Assembly: GCA_902470925.1 (NCBI GenBank)
Contig: CABRIF010000043.1
Span: 1 to 17,722, forward strand
Length of the DNA stretch: 17,722 nucleotides
Reading direction: 5' to 3'
Origin: an uncultured Collinsella sp.
GTDB lineage: Bacteria > Actinomycetota > Coriobacteriia > Coriobacteriales > Coriobacteriaceae
Shown one piece after another: positions 1 through 7,320 of the stretch. A program made the translations under genes and the position numbers. Below the pieces are notes generated by a model, which was not told where the DNA came from, made no database searches, and was given only the letters and a program-made list of their open reading frames with translations. How positions within the stretch are numbered: position 1 is the stretch's first letter; the number at the start of each line of letters is the position of its first letter.

Positions 1-460
1 CTAGATGGACACGGGGCGAACCCTGGTTCCGCGGACGGACGGAATCCGAACCCGGGATTGGTCCGGCCGTGCCGGCGGGACCCGCGTATGGGACCTCGGG
101 TTCGGGCTTTCGTCATCGGAGTGTTCCGGGTTCGGCATTTGGCCATCCGGGATCGCCATCGGAATCCCGGGTTCGCGTTTCGGCCATCAGGAATGATGAC
201 GAGACCACGGGGCGCGCAGCATAGGCATCTGGGACCACCTGGCCTGATTCCGGGTTCGGGTTTTCGCCATCTGCCGTTGTTGAGGGGCTCCTGGGCTCGC
301 ACGGCGACCATCCGGGGCGGCTGCCGGAATCCCGGGTTCGCTTTTCGGCCATCCGCGGTTTCCGGGTTCGGAATCTGGACGTCTGGGGCCGATTTCCGCC
401 TCTAGATGGACACGGGGCGAACCCTGGTTCCGCGGACGGACGGAATCCGAACCCGGAATG
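1..460. repeat. Interspersed 30-bp repeat array 1
   Basis: The array has a reverse block (two units starting at 4 and 34), a forward block with GGGTTCG cores at 98, 128, 169, 252, 334 and 364, and another reverse block (405 and 435). The reverse unit begins GATGGACGAAATCCGAACCC in its best copies elsewhere in the window; the forward unit is its reverse complement. Positions 1-55 and 402-456 are identical, a 55-bp direct repeat 401 bp apart. Spacings between forward cores are 30, 41, 83, 82 and 30 bp. Open reading frames cross the array on both strands only because a 30-bp period preserves frame. None has a convincing ribosome-binding site, so I treat it as non-coding. Confidence 0.85.
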
Positions 461-627
461 GCGTGCGCGAACCGCGCCAGACGAGCGCAGGGCCGGGGCA
501 GCATCAGGAAGGAAGCAGACAGACACACCATCCAAGACATTGGCCGGCGAGCGCGCCGCGCGGGGCGTCAGCTCGCAACCGCGCCACCCAACACACCAGT
601 CCGCAGACACGCCATCCAGTTCGTCAG

Positions 628-822
628 CTCGCAATCGCAGCGCCGCATGCCGGTCCGCAATCGCAACGCCACATGCCGGCCCGCGCCCGCGCCAACGCCA
701 GCACCATCCAGCACGCCAGCCCACGCGCTACCCGATGCGCCCGCTCGCAATCGCACGCCGCATGCGTATGCCGGCCCGCGCCCGCGCCAACGTCATCCAG
801 CACGCCACCCACGCGCCACCCG
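628..822. repeat. Imperfect ~95-100 bp tandem duplication in C-rich spacer
   Basis: Two copies of a block containing GCTCGCAATCGCA, then ATGCCGGCCCGCGCCCGCGC, then CATCCAGCACGCCA lie at about 628-731 and 733-822. The second copy lacks about 20 bp near its start and a few bases in the middle. The surrounding 461-924 is C- and G-rich low-complexity DNA with no believable gene; the open frames there are by-products of skewed composition. A palindrome (GGGAGATCTCCC, near 864-875) lies between this block and the end of the membrane-protein gene. It lacks a T-run, so I do not call it a terminator. Confidence 0.6.
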
Positions 823-924
823 TTTAGTGCAAAGACGCTGCTTATATCGCGATAGCGACAAATGGGGAGATCTCCCGCTCATGTCGCGCATCGTCGGCGT
901 AAACAACCTGTTGGCACACAACAG

Positions 925-1584
925 CTACCCGATGCGCCAGCTCGCGAAGGCAACGAGGGCGGCCAGGGCCAGCATCACCAGTGCGCCGGAGACATCGGCC
1001 GCGACGCCGCCGACACCGCGTCGGGCAGCCCATGGCCCGATGTTGCCGGAGCAGCGGGGCCACACGCGCCACAGCAGCACGGCCACGCCGACAATGCCCA
1101 TCATGTTCTGCATCAGCATCTCAGCGCAGATGAGCCCCGCAAGGTTACCGGCGGCATAGCCGAAGTCGCCCCGCTCGTAATGCCGGTACAAGATGTGCAG
1201 AAAATACGCAACGAACGGCTGCAGGAATGCGGCCAGCAGCGACACGCTCGCGGCCGGATTGGTCTCCATGAGCTGCTGCAGACCGCTCGGGGTAAGAAGC
1301 GTTCCGGTCACAACCCCGCTCATGGCGAAATACGCGACGGGGATGACAACAAGCGCCACCTGGACGCCGAGGAATATCCGCCGTGTCAGCTGCTCGCGCT
1401 TGGAGTTCATACCCGGTGCGAGGCGCTCGCCCACCGTGGCGCCGGCACCACAAGCGACACCGTTGCCCGAGACGGCACGTTCGCCCATCGAAGCATCGGC
1501 GCCATCCTCAACCACGGCCGCGCGACGCTCGGGGTCCGCCTTCGTCCCCGCCGCGGCTTTCACGCGCTTGCTCTGCTTCGCCAT
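925..1584 (-). CDS. Small multi-spanning membrane protein, function unknown
   Basis: The 219-residue product starts at an ATG preceded by a strong GAGAGGGG ribosome-binding site about 6 nt away. Residues 1-65 are hydrophilic and rich in Ala, Gly and charge, probably cytosolic. About four hydrophobic segments follow, near residues 70-95, 107-132, 140-174 and 197-217. The protein ends in RIG. I do not recognise a family or catalytic motif. An internal Met at residue 59 (MNSKREQL) could be an alternative start, but its ribosome-binding site is weaker. The gene stands alone, with repeat DNA on both sides. A long frame on the opposite strand over the same bases looks like a shadow, because only the minus frame gives sensible membrane segments and a ribosome-binding site. 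A transporter accessory or stress membrane protein is possible but unsupported. Confidence 0.75.
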   Translation of the reverse strand: MAKQSKRVKAAAGTKADPERRAAVVEDGADASMGERAVSGNGVACGAGATVGERLAPGMNSKREQLTRRIFLGVQVALVVIPVAYFAMSGVVTGTLLTPSGLQQLMETNPAASVSLLAAFLQPFVAYFLHILYRHYERGDFGYAAGNLAGLICAEMLMQNMMGIVGVAVLLWRVWPRCSGNIGPWAARRGVGGVAADVSGALVMLALAALVAFASWRIG

Positions 1585-1857
1585 CGCTCTACCCCTCTCG
1601 ACGATTTCCCAAGGTTACCGAAACCATATCGAATCAAAATCGTAGCACCTGATCTGGGCTTGCCGCGCCGGCCCAAGCGCACCGCGCCCCCAAGGGCAAC
1701 CGCACCGGCTCAAGCCTGCGGTGCCGGATTCGGGGTTACCACGCCGGCCCAAACCCGCCACATCACCGCACCTGCCGCATCGCAGAAAACACCGGGTCCG
1801 ATGCCGTACCAGCCCAATCTTGCCGCATCGCGGCGAGCACACCGCACCGCACGGCCC

Positions 1858-1923
1858 AAGCGCACCGCACCCAGCGCGCCCGCCCAAGCCAAGCGCACCG
1901 CACCCAGCGCGCCCGCCCAAGCC
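1858..1923. repeat. Exact 33-bp tandem duplication
   Basis: Bases 1858-1890 and 1891-1923 are identical copies of a 33-bp unit beginning AAGCGCACCGCACCCAGCGC and ending CGCCCAAGCC. A shorter related word (GCCCAAGCGCACCGC) occurs near 1672. The unit is in a non-coding spacer. Perfect identity suggests a recent slippage or unequal-exchange event. Confidence 0.9.
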
Positions 1924-1954
1924 TGACACCGCGCCCGGGACACCGCGACCGACC

Positions 1955-1992
1955 GGTGCGGCCGGCGCCCCACCCTCGGCACCGACCGCACC
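1955..1992 (-). terminator. Terminator-like hairpin after the GH4 gene
   Basis: Two 15-nt arms (1955-1969 and 1978-1992) flank an 8-nt loop, 14 nt beyond the ancestral GH4 stop codon at 2007. In minus-strand RNA all 15 positions pair, with two G-U wobbles. In plus-strand RNA the same two positions are A-C mismatches, which suggests the structure was kept for minus-strand transcription. No U-run follows, so it may be a processing or stability element rather than a full intrinsic terminator. Confidence 0.45.
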
Positions 1993-2006
1993 CCATCACG
2001 CCGCGC

Positions 2007-3339
2007 TTACTTCAGCTCGGGCCAGAAATCCTTGTTCGCCTCGATGAGGTCGTCCAGGATCTGCTTGGCAACCTTGGCCGACGGCACCGTGGCCGACAGC
2101 GTAAGGGCCTGCCACAGCTTCTGGTAGCTACCCTCACACCACGAGCTTCTCCACGGACACCTGCTGCTCGAGCATGCCCTTCTGCCACTGCGGGACCTTG
2201 CCCTGGCAGATCTTCTCGTAGCCGTTCTTGCCCACGATGCAGGGCACCTCGACCATCGCGGTCTCGTCGAAGTTGGACACCGCGCCGTCGTTCGGCACGA
2301 TCAGCAGGAAGCGCTCCATGGTGTTCTCGGCCAGCGCGCAGGCCAGATCCACGATGTAGGTGGCATGCGCATCGGCCTCGAAGTCGCACCCCTCAGCGGT
2401 CCCCTTCTCGATGATCTCGCGGCAGGCCCCGAAGACCTTCTTCTCGCGCCCGTCCATGACCTCGTTGGCGCGGGTGTAGTCGGGGTTGCTCGTCTCCACC
2501 ACATAGTCGGGGAACAGGTAGTACTTGAGATAGGTGTTCGGAATCGTCTCGGGGTCGACCGCATAGACGTCCTTGGCCTTGCCGAAGGTGTGGATCCAGC
2601 TCTCCTCGATATGCTGCTCCTGGCCGGGCTCATGCACGATGCCGTCGAGGTAGCCGTTTTTGGCCATGTGCTTCTTGATCTCAGGCATGAGGTCGTTGCC
2701 CTCGGCGTCGAAGATCTTGGTGAACCAGCCGTAGTGGTTCAGGCCGTAGTAGCTGTACTGCAGCTCGCGACGGTCCTTCACCCCGCACATGTGCGCCATC
2801 TTGTCCATGAGGTCGATCGGCATATCGCAGATGTTGATGATGCGCGAGTTGGGGCGCAGCACGCGGCAGGCCTCGGCCACGATGGCGGCTGGGTTGGAGT
2901 AGTTGAGCATCCAGGCGTTGGGGCTGTACTTCTCCATGTAGTCGAGGATCTCGATGACGCCGCCGATGGAGCGCATGCCGTAGGCGATGCCGCCCGCGCC
3001 GCAGGTCTCCTGGCCCACGCAACCGTACTTCAGCGGGATCTTTTCGTCGAGCTCGCGCATGGCGTACAGGCCCACGCGGATATGCGCCAGCACGAAGTCG
3101 ATGCCGGTGAAGGCCTCAACGGGATCGGTGGTGTAGGAGAAGTCCAGCTCAGGTGCGTTCTCGCGGAAGTAGATCTCGCAGGCCTTCGCAACCGTCTCCT
3201 GGCGCTCGGCGTTGTTGTCGTAGAAGATGACCTTGTCCACCGGGAAGCGGTCGTGCTCCTTGAGCAGCATCAGCGCGATGCCCGGGGTGAAGGTGGACCC
3301 GCCGCCGGCGATAGTGACCGCGTAGCTCTTCTTGGACAT
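2007..3339 (-). pseudogene. 6-phospho-alpha-glucosidase (GH4), frameshifted near the C-terminus
   Basis: The family hydrolyses the 6-phosphates of maltose and related alpha-glucosides in the cytosol, using NAD and a divalent metal. The start at 3339 (MSKKSYAV) has an AGAGGAA site. The sequence shows a Rossmann motif AGGGSTFTPG (residues 11-20), VGQETCGAGGIAYGMRSIGG (108-127), metal-binding CDMP with Cys171 and GLNHYGW with His202. CDMP is typical of the alpha-glucosidase branch of GH4. The open frame stops at 2134 after VEKLVV (401 residues). The expected tail GSYQKLWQALTLSATVPSAK onward continues in another frame to a TAA at 2007. Relatives such as Bacillus GlvA (about 449 residues) have about four more residues (EAWA) at the break. 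A net 11-nt loss therefore fits well, giving about 447 residues if restored. Loss of this tail probably harms the enzyme, unless the break is a sequencing error. It is downstream of, and likely co-transcribed with, the PTS gene. Confidence 0.85.
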
Positions 3340-3377
3340 GGAAGTTCCTCTCATATCTGGCTGCAATGCTCATCTGT

Positions 3378-3409
3378 CGAGCGCCGCCGCAGCCGCACGC
3401 GGGCGCTCG
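3378..3409 (-). other. Intercistronic hairpin between the PTS and GH4 genes
   Basis: An 8-bp perfect inverted repeat (CGAGCGCC at 3378-3385, GGCGCTCG at 3402-3409) lies in the 137-nt gap between the two alpha-glucoside genes. No T-run follows on the minus strand. It is therefore more likely an mRNA stability or attenuation element, or chance, than a terminator. Confidence 0.35.
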
Positions 3410-3476
3410 CTTGGTACCGAAATGAAGGTGGACTCGGGAATGCGGTCGAGCACCCTTGCGGGCAGCGCCTCGCCGC

Positions 3477-5079
3477 TTACAGCAGGCGCTCGAACTCCTC
3501 GCGCACATGGGGCACGGACAGACCCACAATCACCTGGGCGGATTTGCCGTTCTTCGACACGCCCATGGTCCCGATGTGCTTGAAGTCGGCATCCTCGGCC
3601 ACCAGGGTCTCGTCGCGCACGTTGACGCGCAGGCGGGTGGCGCAGTTGGTGACGTCCACGATGTTGCCGGCGCCGCCGAGCAGATCGAGGATGTTCTGAG
3701 CGAGGATGGCCTTCTTGGACTTGCCCTCCTGCTTGGCCGCAGCCGCCGAGGCGCGCTCGCCGCCCTCGGCCTCGCGGGCCTCCAGATAGTCCTTCTTGGA
3801 CTTGAAGGAGACTTCCTCGTCGACCTCCTCGCGACCGGGCGTCTTGAAGTCGAACTTCAAGATGAGGGTGCGGAACACCACGAACCAGATGCCGGTGAAC
3901 ACCAGGCCGATCACGAGCGCCGTGAGGTACTGCAGCCAGTGGTTGGCCATGAGCGGGATGAAGTTCAGCGAGCTCATCTCGATCAGGCCGCCGGAGAACA
4001 CGCCCACGATGCCGAAGGCGTTCATCACCGTGGTGAGGGTGGCGGCCAAAAGCGCGTGCACGGCGAACAGCGGCGGGGCCACGAACAGGAAGGTGAACTC
4101 GATGGGCTCGGTCACGCCGCAGAAGATGGCCGTCAAGGTGATGGGAATCAGCAGGCCCAACAGCTCGCGGCGGCGCTCCGGGCGGGCGGTGTTGTAGAAG
4201 GCCAGCGCGATGCCGGTGCAGCCAAAGATCTTCGACCAGCCGGTGCCGGTGAAGCCGGCCCAGGGGGCGAGCTCTTTGAGCGATGCGGTGGACGCGGCGA
4301 TGTCGGGCAACGCGGTGGCGAAGGCGGAGTAGATGCCGCCGTGGACGACCACGTTGTCATAGAACAGCGGCGAGTACAGGATGTGGTGCAGGCCGAACGG
4401 GATCAGGATGCGCTCCAGGAAGGTGAACACCCAGATGCCCACGAGCCCCGTGCTCATGAGGAAGCCCTGCAGGGCGGCGATGCCGTCCTGGACATGCGGC
4501 CACACGAAGCACGACAGCACCGCCACGGGCAGCAGGACGAAGAAGCAGATCACGTAGACGAACACCGAGCCGTTGAACACGCCCAGCCAGTCGGGCAGCT
4601 CGGTATCGAAGAAACGGTTGTGGATCGCGATAATGATCCCGGAGATGACGAGCGCGCCGATCATGCCCATGTCGAGCGTCTTGATGCTCGCGATCATGGC
4701 CAGGCCGGAGGCGGCGCCCACCTCGGCGGAGAAGTCGACCCCGAACATCCCGCCCCACTGGGACAGCAGCGTGTTCATGAAGTATTGGAAGGTGAGGTAG
4801 CCCACGAGCGCTTCCATGCAGCAGCGGGCGTTCTGCTTGGTGGCCAGGCCGATGGGCAGCGAAACCGCGAACAGCAGCGGCAGCTGGTTGAACACGGTCC
4901 AGCCCGCCTTGCAAGATCACGTTCCAGCACTGGTACCACAGCGAATCGGAGGCCGCCAGCGGACCGAAGATGACCTCGGTGGTGCACAGCGTGCCCAGGC
5001 CGATCGCCACGCCCGCGAAGGCGAAGAGCAGCACCGGGGTGAACATGGCACCTCCGAACTTCTGTATCTTTTGCATCAT
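3477..5079 (-). pseudogene. Alpha-glucoside PTS transporter EIIBC (GlvC/MalB-like), frameshifted near the N-terminus
   Basis: EIICB permeases of this type import maltose-like alpha-glucosides across the membrane and phosphorylate them at C6. The start at 5079 (MMQKIQKFGGAMFTP) has an AGAAGGGA site. The N-terminal piece runs in frame to VILQGG (residue 59). It should continue WTVFNQLPLLFAVSLPIGLA, but that lies in the next frame because of one extra C in the plus-strand CCC run at 4903-4905. The rest is open to the TAA at 3477. It contains the EIIC membrane domain, with the typical GVTEPIEFTFLF and FLERILIPFGLHH segments, and a C-terminal EIIB domain with phosphorylatable Cys in NCATRLR (about residue 479). 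The restored length, about 533, compares with about 527 for Bacillus GlvC. No EIIA domain is fused, so an EIIA encoded elsewhere is needed. A GTG at 4893-4895 could restart translation but would lose the first membrane segment. Confidence 0.85.
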
Positions 5080-5167
5080 GGCGATGGTTCCCTTCTGTAT
5101 CGCACGGCGTTGCCGCCGCGCCGCGATGTACGGACGCACGGGGAGCTTGGGGCCCATGGTCTTCCCA

Positions 5168-5183
5168 ACTTGTCCGAACAAGT
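5168..5183. promoter_or_regulatory. Operator copy 1 for the alpha-glucoside regulator
   Basis: ACTTGTCCGAACAAGT has perfect 6-bp half-sites (ACTTGT/ACAAGT). It sits just downstream of the predicted start of the minus-strand PTS transcript, a typical repressor roadblock position. Confidence 0.75.
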
Positions 5184-5192
5184 ACAGAAGCT

Positions 5193-5221
5193 ATTCTACA
5201 CACTTGTTCGAACAAGTCTAA
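5193..5221 (-). promoter_or_regulatory. Predicted promoter of the alpha-glucoside PTS operon
   Basis: On the minus strand a good -10 box TAGAAT (5193-5198) is preceded by a 17-nt spacer and a weak -35 box TTAGAC (5216-5221). Operator copy 2 fills the spacer and copy 1 overlaps the start region, so repressor binding would block initiation. The leader would be about 105 nt to the ATG at 5079. The weak -35 is the main doubt. Confidence 0.45.
5202..5217. promoter_or_regulatory. Operator copy 2 for the alpha-glucoside regulator
   Basis: ACTTGTTCGAACAAGT is a perfect 16-bp palindrome and the most symmetrical of the three copies. It lies in the spacer between the predicted -35 and -10 boxes of the PTS operon. 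Confidence 0.8.
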
Positions 5222-5236
5222 CTTGTACGGACAAGT
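5221..5236. promoter_or_regulatory. Operator copy 3 for the alpha-glucoside regulator
   Basis: ACTTGTACGGACAAGT keeps both half-sites (ACTTGT/ACAAGT). It starts 19 bp after copy 2, on the regulator side of the divergent intergenic region, so it may also serve autoregulation of the GntR gene. Confidence 0.75.
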
Positions 5237-5335
5237 TCTGGTGAACGGTTGATTTTGGTCCGCGAACGGTACGCGAGGCGGTATAACTTGGTATAGATGC
5301 GTTTACGGGCGTACCGTAGGGAAGGGGTGAGCGAT

Positions 5336-6079
5336 ATGCCGCGATCGATTTTTCAGAACATCTACCGTGATATTCAGCATGGTATCGAGCAGGGGCTGTA
5401 CAGCTACCAGTCCATGCTGCTGTCCGAAAACGAGCTGTGCGCGCGCTACGGCTGCTCGCGCTCCACGGTGCGCCGCGCGCTGTCCGAGCTCTCGCGCGAC
5501 GGCTATGTACAGCCTATCCAGGGCAAAGGCGTGCGCGTCATCTGGCGGCCCGAGACCGACGAAAACGATGGGTACGCCATGGGCGGGCTCGAATCGTTCA
5601 AGCAGACCGCCCAGCGCATCGGCTTTGTGTGGGAAAACCGCGTGCGCTCCTTCGAGCGCATCCGCGTGGACCGCGCGCTCGCGCAAACCACCGGTTTCGC
5701 GGAGGGCACCCCGGTGTACCGCATCAACCGCATCCGCCTGGCCGACACCTTCCCGGTGTCCATCGAGACCTCCTACCTGCTAGTGGAGGAGGCGCCCCAC
5801 CTCACCGAAAAGGTGGCCGAGGACTCGCTGTACTCGTATTTGGAGAGCATCGGCGTGGGAATCGCCATGGGCAAGCGCACCATCACCGTGGAAGCGGCCA
5901 CCGCAGACGACATCGCTGTGTTCGGTCTGGATACGCTGCTGGCCGTCGGGGTGCTGCGCGGGCAGCATTTCGATACGAACGGCATTATGTTCGAGTATTC
6001 AGAGATCCGCCAGCACCCCTATTACTTCTCGATCCGCGAAACCGCCACGCGCCCGTCCGTAGTACCGCGCCTGCCTTAA
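5336..6079 (+). CDS. GntR/HutC-family (UTRA) repressor of the alpha-glucoside operon
   Basis: The 247-residue product has an N-terminal winged helix-turn-helix at about residues 5-70 (IFQNIYRDIQHGIEQGLYSY, SENELCARYGCSRSTVRRAL, DGYVQPIQGKGVRV). A UTRA ligand-binding domain follows at about 90-240. This is the architecture of TreR and related sugar-phosphate-responsive repressors. I chose the ATG at 5336 because GAAGGGGTGAG precedes it; an upstream in-frame ATG at 5297 has no comparable site. The gene is divergent from the PTS/GH4 genes and separated from them by three ACTTGTNCGNACAAGT palindromes, so it very probably binds those. The effector is likely a phosphorylated alpha-glucoside, by analogy with the family. 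The reading frame is intact, unlike both target genes. Confidence 0.88.
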   Translation: MPRSIFQNIYRDIQHGIEQGLYSYQSMLLSENELCARYGCSRSTVRRALSELSRDGYVQPIQGKGVRVIWRPETDENDGYAMGGLESFKQTAQRIGFVWENRVRSFERIRVDRALAQTTGFAEGTPVYRINRIRLADTFPVSIETSYLLVEEAPHLTEKVAEDSLYSYLESIGVGIAMGKRTITVEAATADDIAVFGLDTLLAVGVLRGQHFDTNGIMFEYSEIRQHPYYFSIRETATRPSVVPRLP

Positions 6080-6470
6080 GGGGGGGGCTGCGGATGGCGC
6101 GGGGCCGCGCGGTGCACGGGCCGCGGACGCCTTTATGGGCCCTTGCCTGTCGCGGGGGGCTGCGGACACCGTAGGGATCGCGGGTGCCCCATGGCTGCAT
6201 TGCCGCAGGGGCCGTGGCTGGCGCAGAGGCCGCGAATGCCATTGGGCCCGCATCTGTCGCACGTGCCGCGGATATCTCATGCCCTCGCCTGTCGGGGTCG
6301 CATCTGCTTCGCGGACCACGAATAGTCCACGGGCCGCTCCCGTCTCAGGGCCCTTGCCTGGAGCGGGGGCTGCGGACGCCGTGGGCCTGCATCTGTTGCA
6401 CGGGCCGCTCCCGTCTCAGGGCCCTCGCCCGCCGCGAGGCTGCGGGCGACATCGACATCGTTGGGCACGC
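6080..6470. repeat. GC-rich spacer with ~70-bp degenerate repeats
   Basis: Related blocks begin CGGGCCG near 6118, 6330 and 6401. They carry the words GGGCCCTTGCCTG, then GCGGGGGCTGCGGAC, about 70 bp apart in the last two. A 27-bp segment is identical at 6328-6354 and 6399-6425. I see no gene here; long plus-strand frames merely run on into xpt. No T-rich hairpin follows the GntR gene. Confidence 0.65.
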
Positions 6471-6497
6471 CGCGCCTCTGCATGCGCCGCCTTCGGG

Positions 6498-6530
6498 CAT
6501 AATGGTTCCACCCGCCAGAAAGGAGAGCTC
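6498..6530 (+). promoter_or_regulatory. Putative -10 box and ribosome-binding site of xpt
   Basis: CATAAT at 6498-6503 is the only good -10-like hexamer close to xpt; I cannot find a matching -35. AGAAAGGAGAG at about 6518-6528 is a strong Shine-Dalgarno sequence that fixes the ATG at 6535. If the -10 is right, the leader is only about 25-30 nt and cannot hold a purine riboswitch. Confidence 0.4.
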
Positions 6531-6534
6531 CGCC

Positions 6535-7119
6535 ATGAAGGAACTGGAGCAGCGCATCGCGCGCGACGGCATCGTGCGTGCCGGAAACGTGCTCAAGGTC
6601 GATAGCTTCCTCAACCACCAGTGCGACGTTGCGCTCTACCACCAGATGGGCGCTGAATGGGCGCGCTTGTTCGCCGGCAAACGCGTGGACAAGATCTTGA
6701 CCATCGAGGCGTCTGGCATCGGTATCGCCTGCGCGGCAAGTGCGCACTTCGGTAACGTGCCGGTGGTTTTTGCCCGCAAAACCGAGTCCGCCAACCTCGA
6801 CGGCGAGCAGTACCGCACGCAGATCACCAGCTACACCAAGGGGCGCACCTACGACGTCATCGTAGCGAAGCGCTTTTTGCAGCCCGGCGAGCACGTGCTC
6901 GTGATCGACGACTTCCTTGCCATGGGCTGCGCTCTCAAAGGGTTGCTTTCGATCTGCCACGATGCCGGCGTTGTGGTGGAAGGCATCGGCATTGCGATCG
7001 AAAAAGGCTTCCAACCGGGCGGCGCCGAGCTTCGCCGCGCCGGTTACCAGGTGGAATCGCTCGCCATCGTGGAGTCCATGGACGATACAACCGGACGGAT
7101 CACCTTCGCCGAACGCTAA
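6535..7119 (+). CDS. xpt: Xanthine phosphoribosyltransferase
   Basis: The enzyme converts xanthine plus PRPP to XMP in cytosolic purine salvage. The product is 194 residues, the same length as Bacillus subtilis Xpt. It shares LKVDSFLNHQ (residues 20-29), TIEASGIGIA (56-65), PVVFARK (76-82), the PRPP-binding loop VLVIDDFLAMG (121-131) and GIAIEKGFQPGG (152-163). The start is fixed by a strong AGAAAGGAGAG site. The gene stands alone between repeat-rich spacers, with no adjacent pbuX permease. Relatives in Firmicutes are often controlled by a guanine riboswitch; none is visible here. Hypoxanthine-guanine phosphoribosyltransferases have a different length and lack the LKVDSFLNHQ motif, so the assignment is firm. 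Confidence 0.95.
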   Translation: MKELEQRIARDGIVRAGNVLKVDSFLNHQCDVALYHQMGAEWARLFAGKRVDKILTIEASGIGIACAASAHFGNVPVVFARKTESANLDGEQYRTQITSYTKGRTYDVIVAKRFLQPGEHVLVIDDFLAMGCALKGLLSICHDAGVVVEGIGIAIEKGFQPGGAELRRAGYQVESLAIVESMDDTTGRITFAER

Positions 7120-7167
7120 GGTACGGCGCGCGCTCACAACGGGATCCGTACCAAACGCCCATAACGA

Positions 7168-7194
7168 GATCCGCATCGAATGCCCATGCGGATC
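7168..7194 (+). terminator. Terminator-like hairpin after xpt
   Basis: GATCCGCAT (7168-7176) and ATGCGGATC (7186-7194) form a perfect 9-bp stem with a 9-nt loop, 48 nt after the xpt stop. A second, looser pair (GGTACGG at 7120-7126, CCGTACC at 7146-7152) lies just before it. No T-run follows, so termination is only suggested. Confidence 0.4.
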
Positions 7195-7212
7195 GTTCGC
7201 CCGGAACGACGC

Positions 7213-7320
7213 GGTCGCAGCCCGCCGCGCGGCTGCAGCCCACTGCCCCCTGCGCAGCTGCAGCCCACTGCCCACTGCGCGGTTGCGGCCTACTGCCCAC
7301 CGCACGGTCGCTGCCCGCAC
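7213..7320. repeat. ~25-bp degenerate tandem repeats
   Basis: About four imperfect units based on GCTGCAGCCCACTGCCCACTG follow one another, with the start of each unit drifting (GGTCGCAG, GGCTGCAG, AGCTGCAG, GGTTGCGG, GGTCGCTG). They lie directly before the 30-bp repeat array. No gene is seen. Confidence 0.65.

Larger units (their letters stand above)
1585..2006. other. C-rich intergenic spacer without genes
   Basis: This spacer separates the membrane-protein gene from the alpha-glucoside operon. It carries loosely repeated GCCGGCCCAAGCGCACCGC-like words. Bases 1858-1923 are an exact 33-bp tandem duplication and 1955-1992 a terminator-like hairpin, both listed separately. A short AT-richer stretch at about 1617-1655 is the likeliest site of the promoter for the minus-strand membrane protein, but I cannot define -35 and -10 boxes. 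I see no supportable gene. Confidence 0.6.

Noticed and set aside
1..460. tRNA-like GGTTCG words in the repeats
   Set aside because: They resemble a T-loop, but no acceptor stem, D arm or anticodon arm can be folded around them.
862..1926. 354-residue plus-strand frame opposite the membrane protein
   Set aside because: Low-complexity composition and no ribosome-binding site. The minus frame has clear membrane segments and a strong site.
2365..4973. Long plus-strand frames opposite the GH4 and PTS genes
   Set aside because: They are antisense shadows caused by high GC at third codon positions. The minus frames match known families.
6277..7320. 347-residue minus-strand frame opposite xpt
   Set aside because: xpt on the plus strand is unmistakable and has a strong ribosome-binding site; this frame is its shadow.
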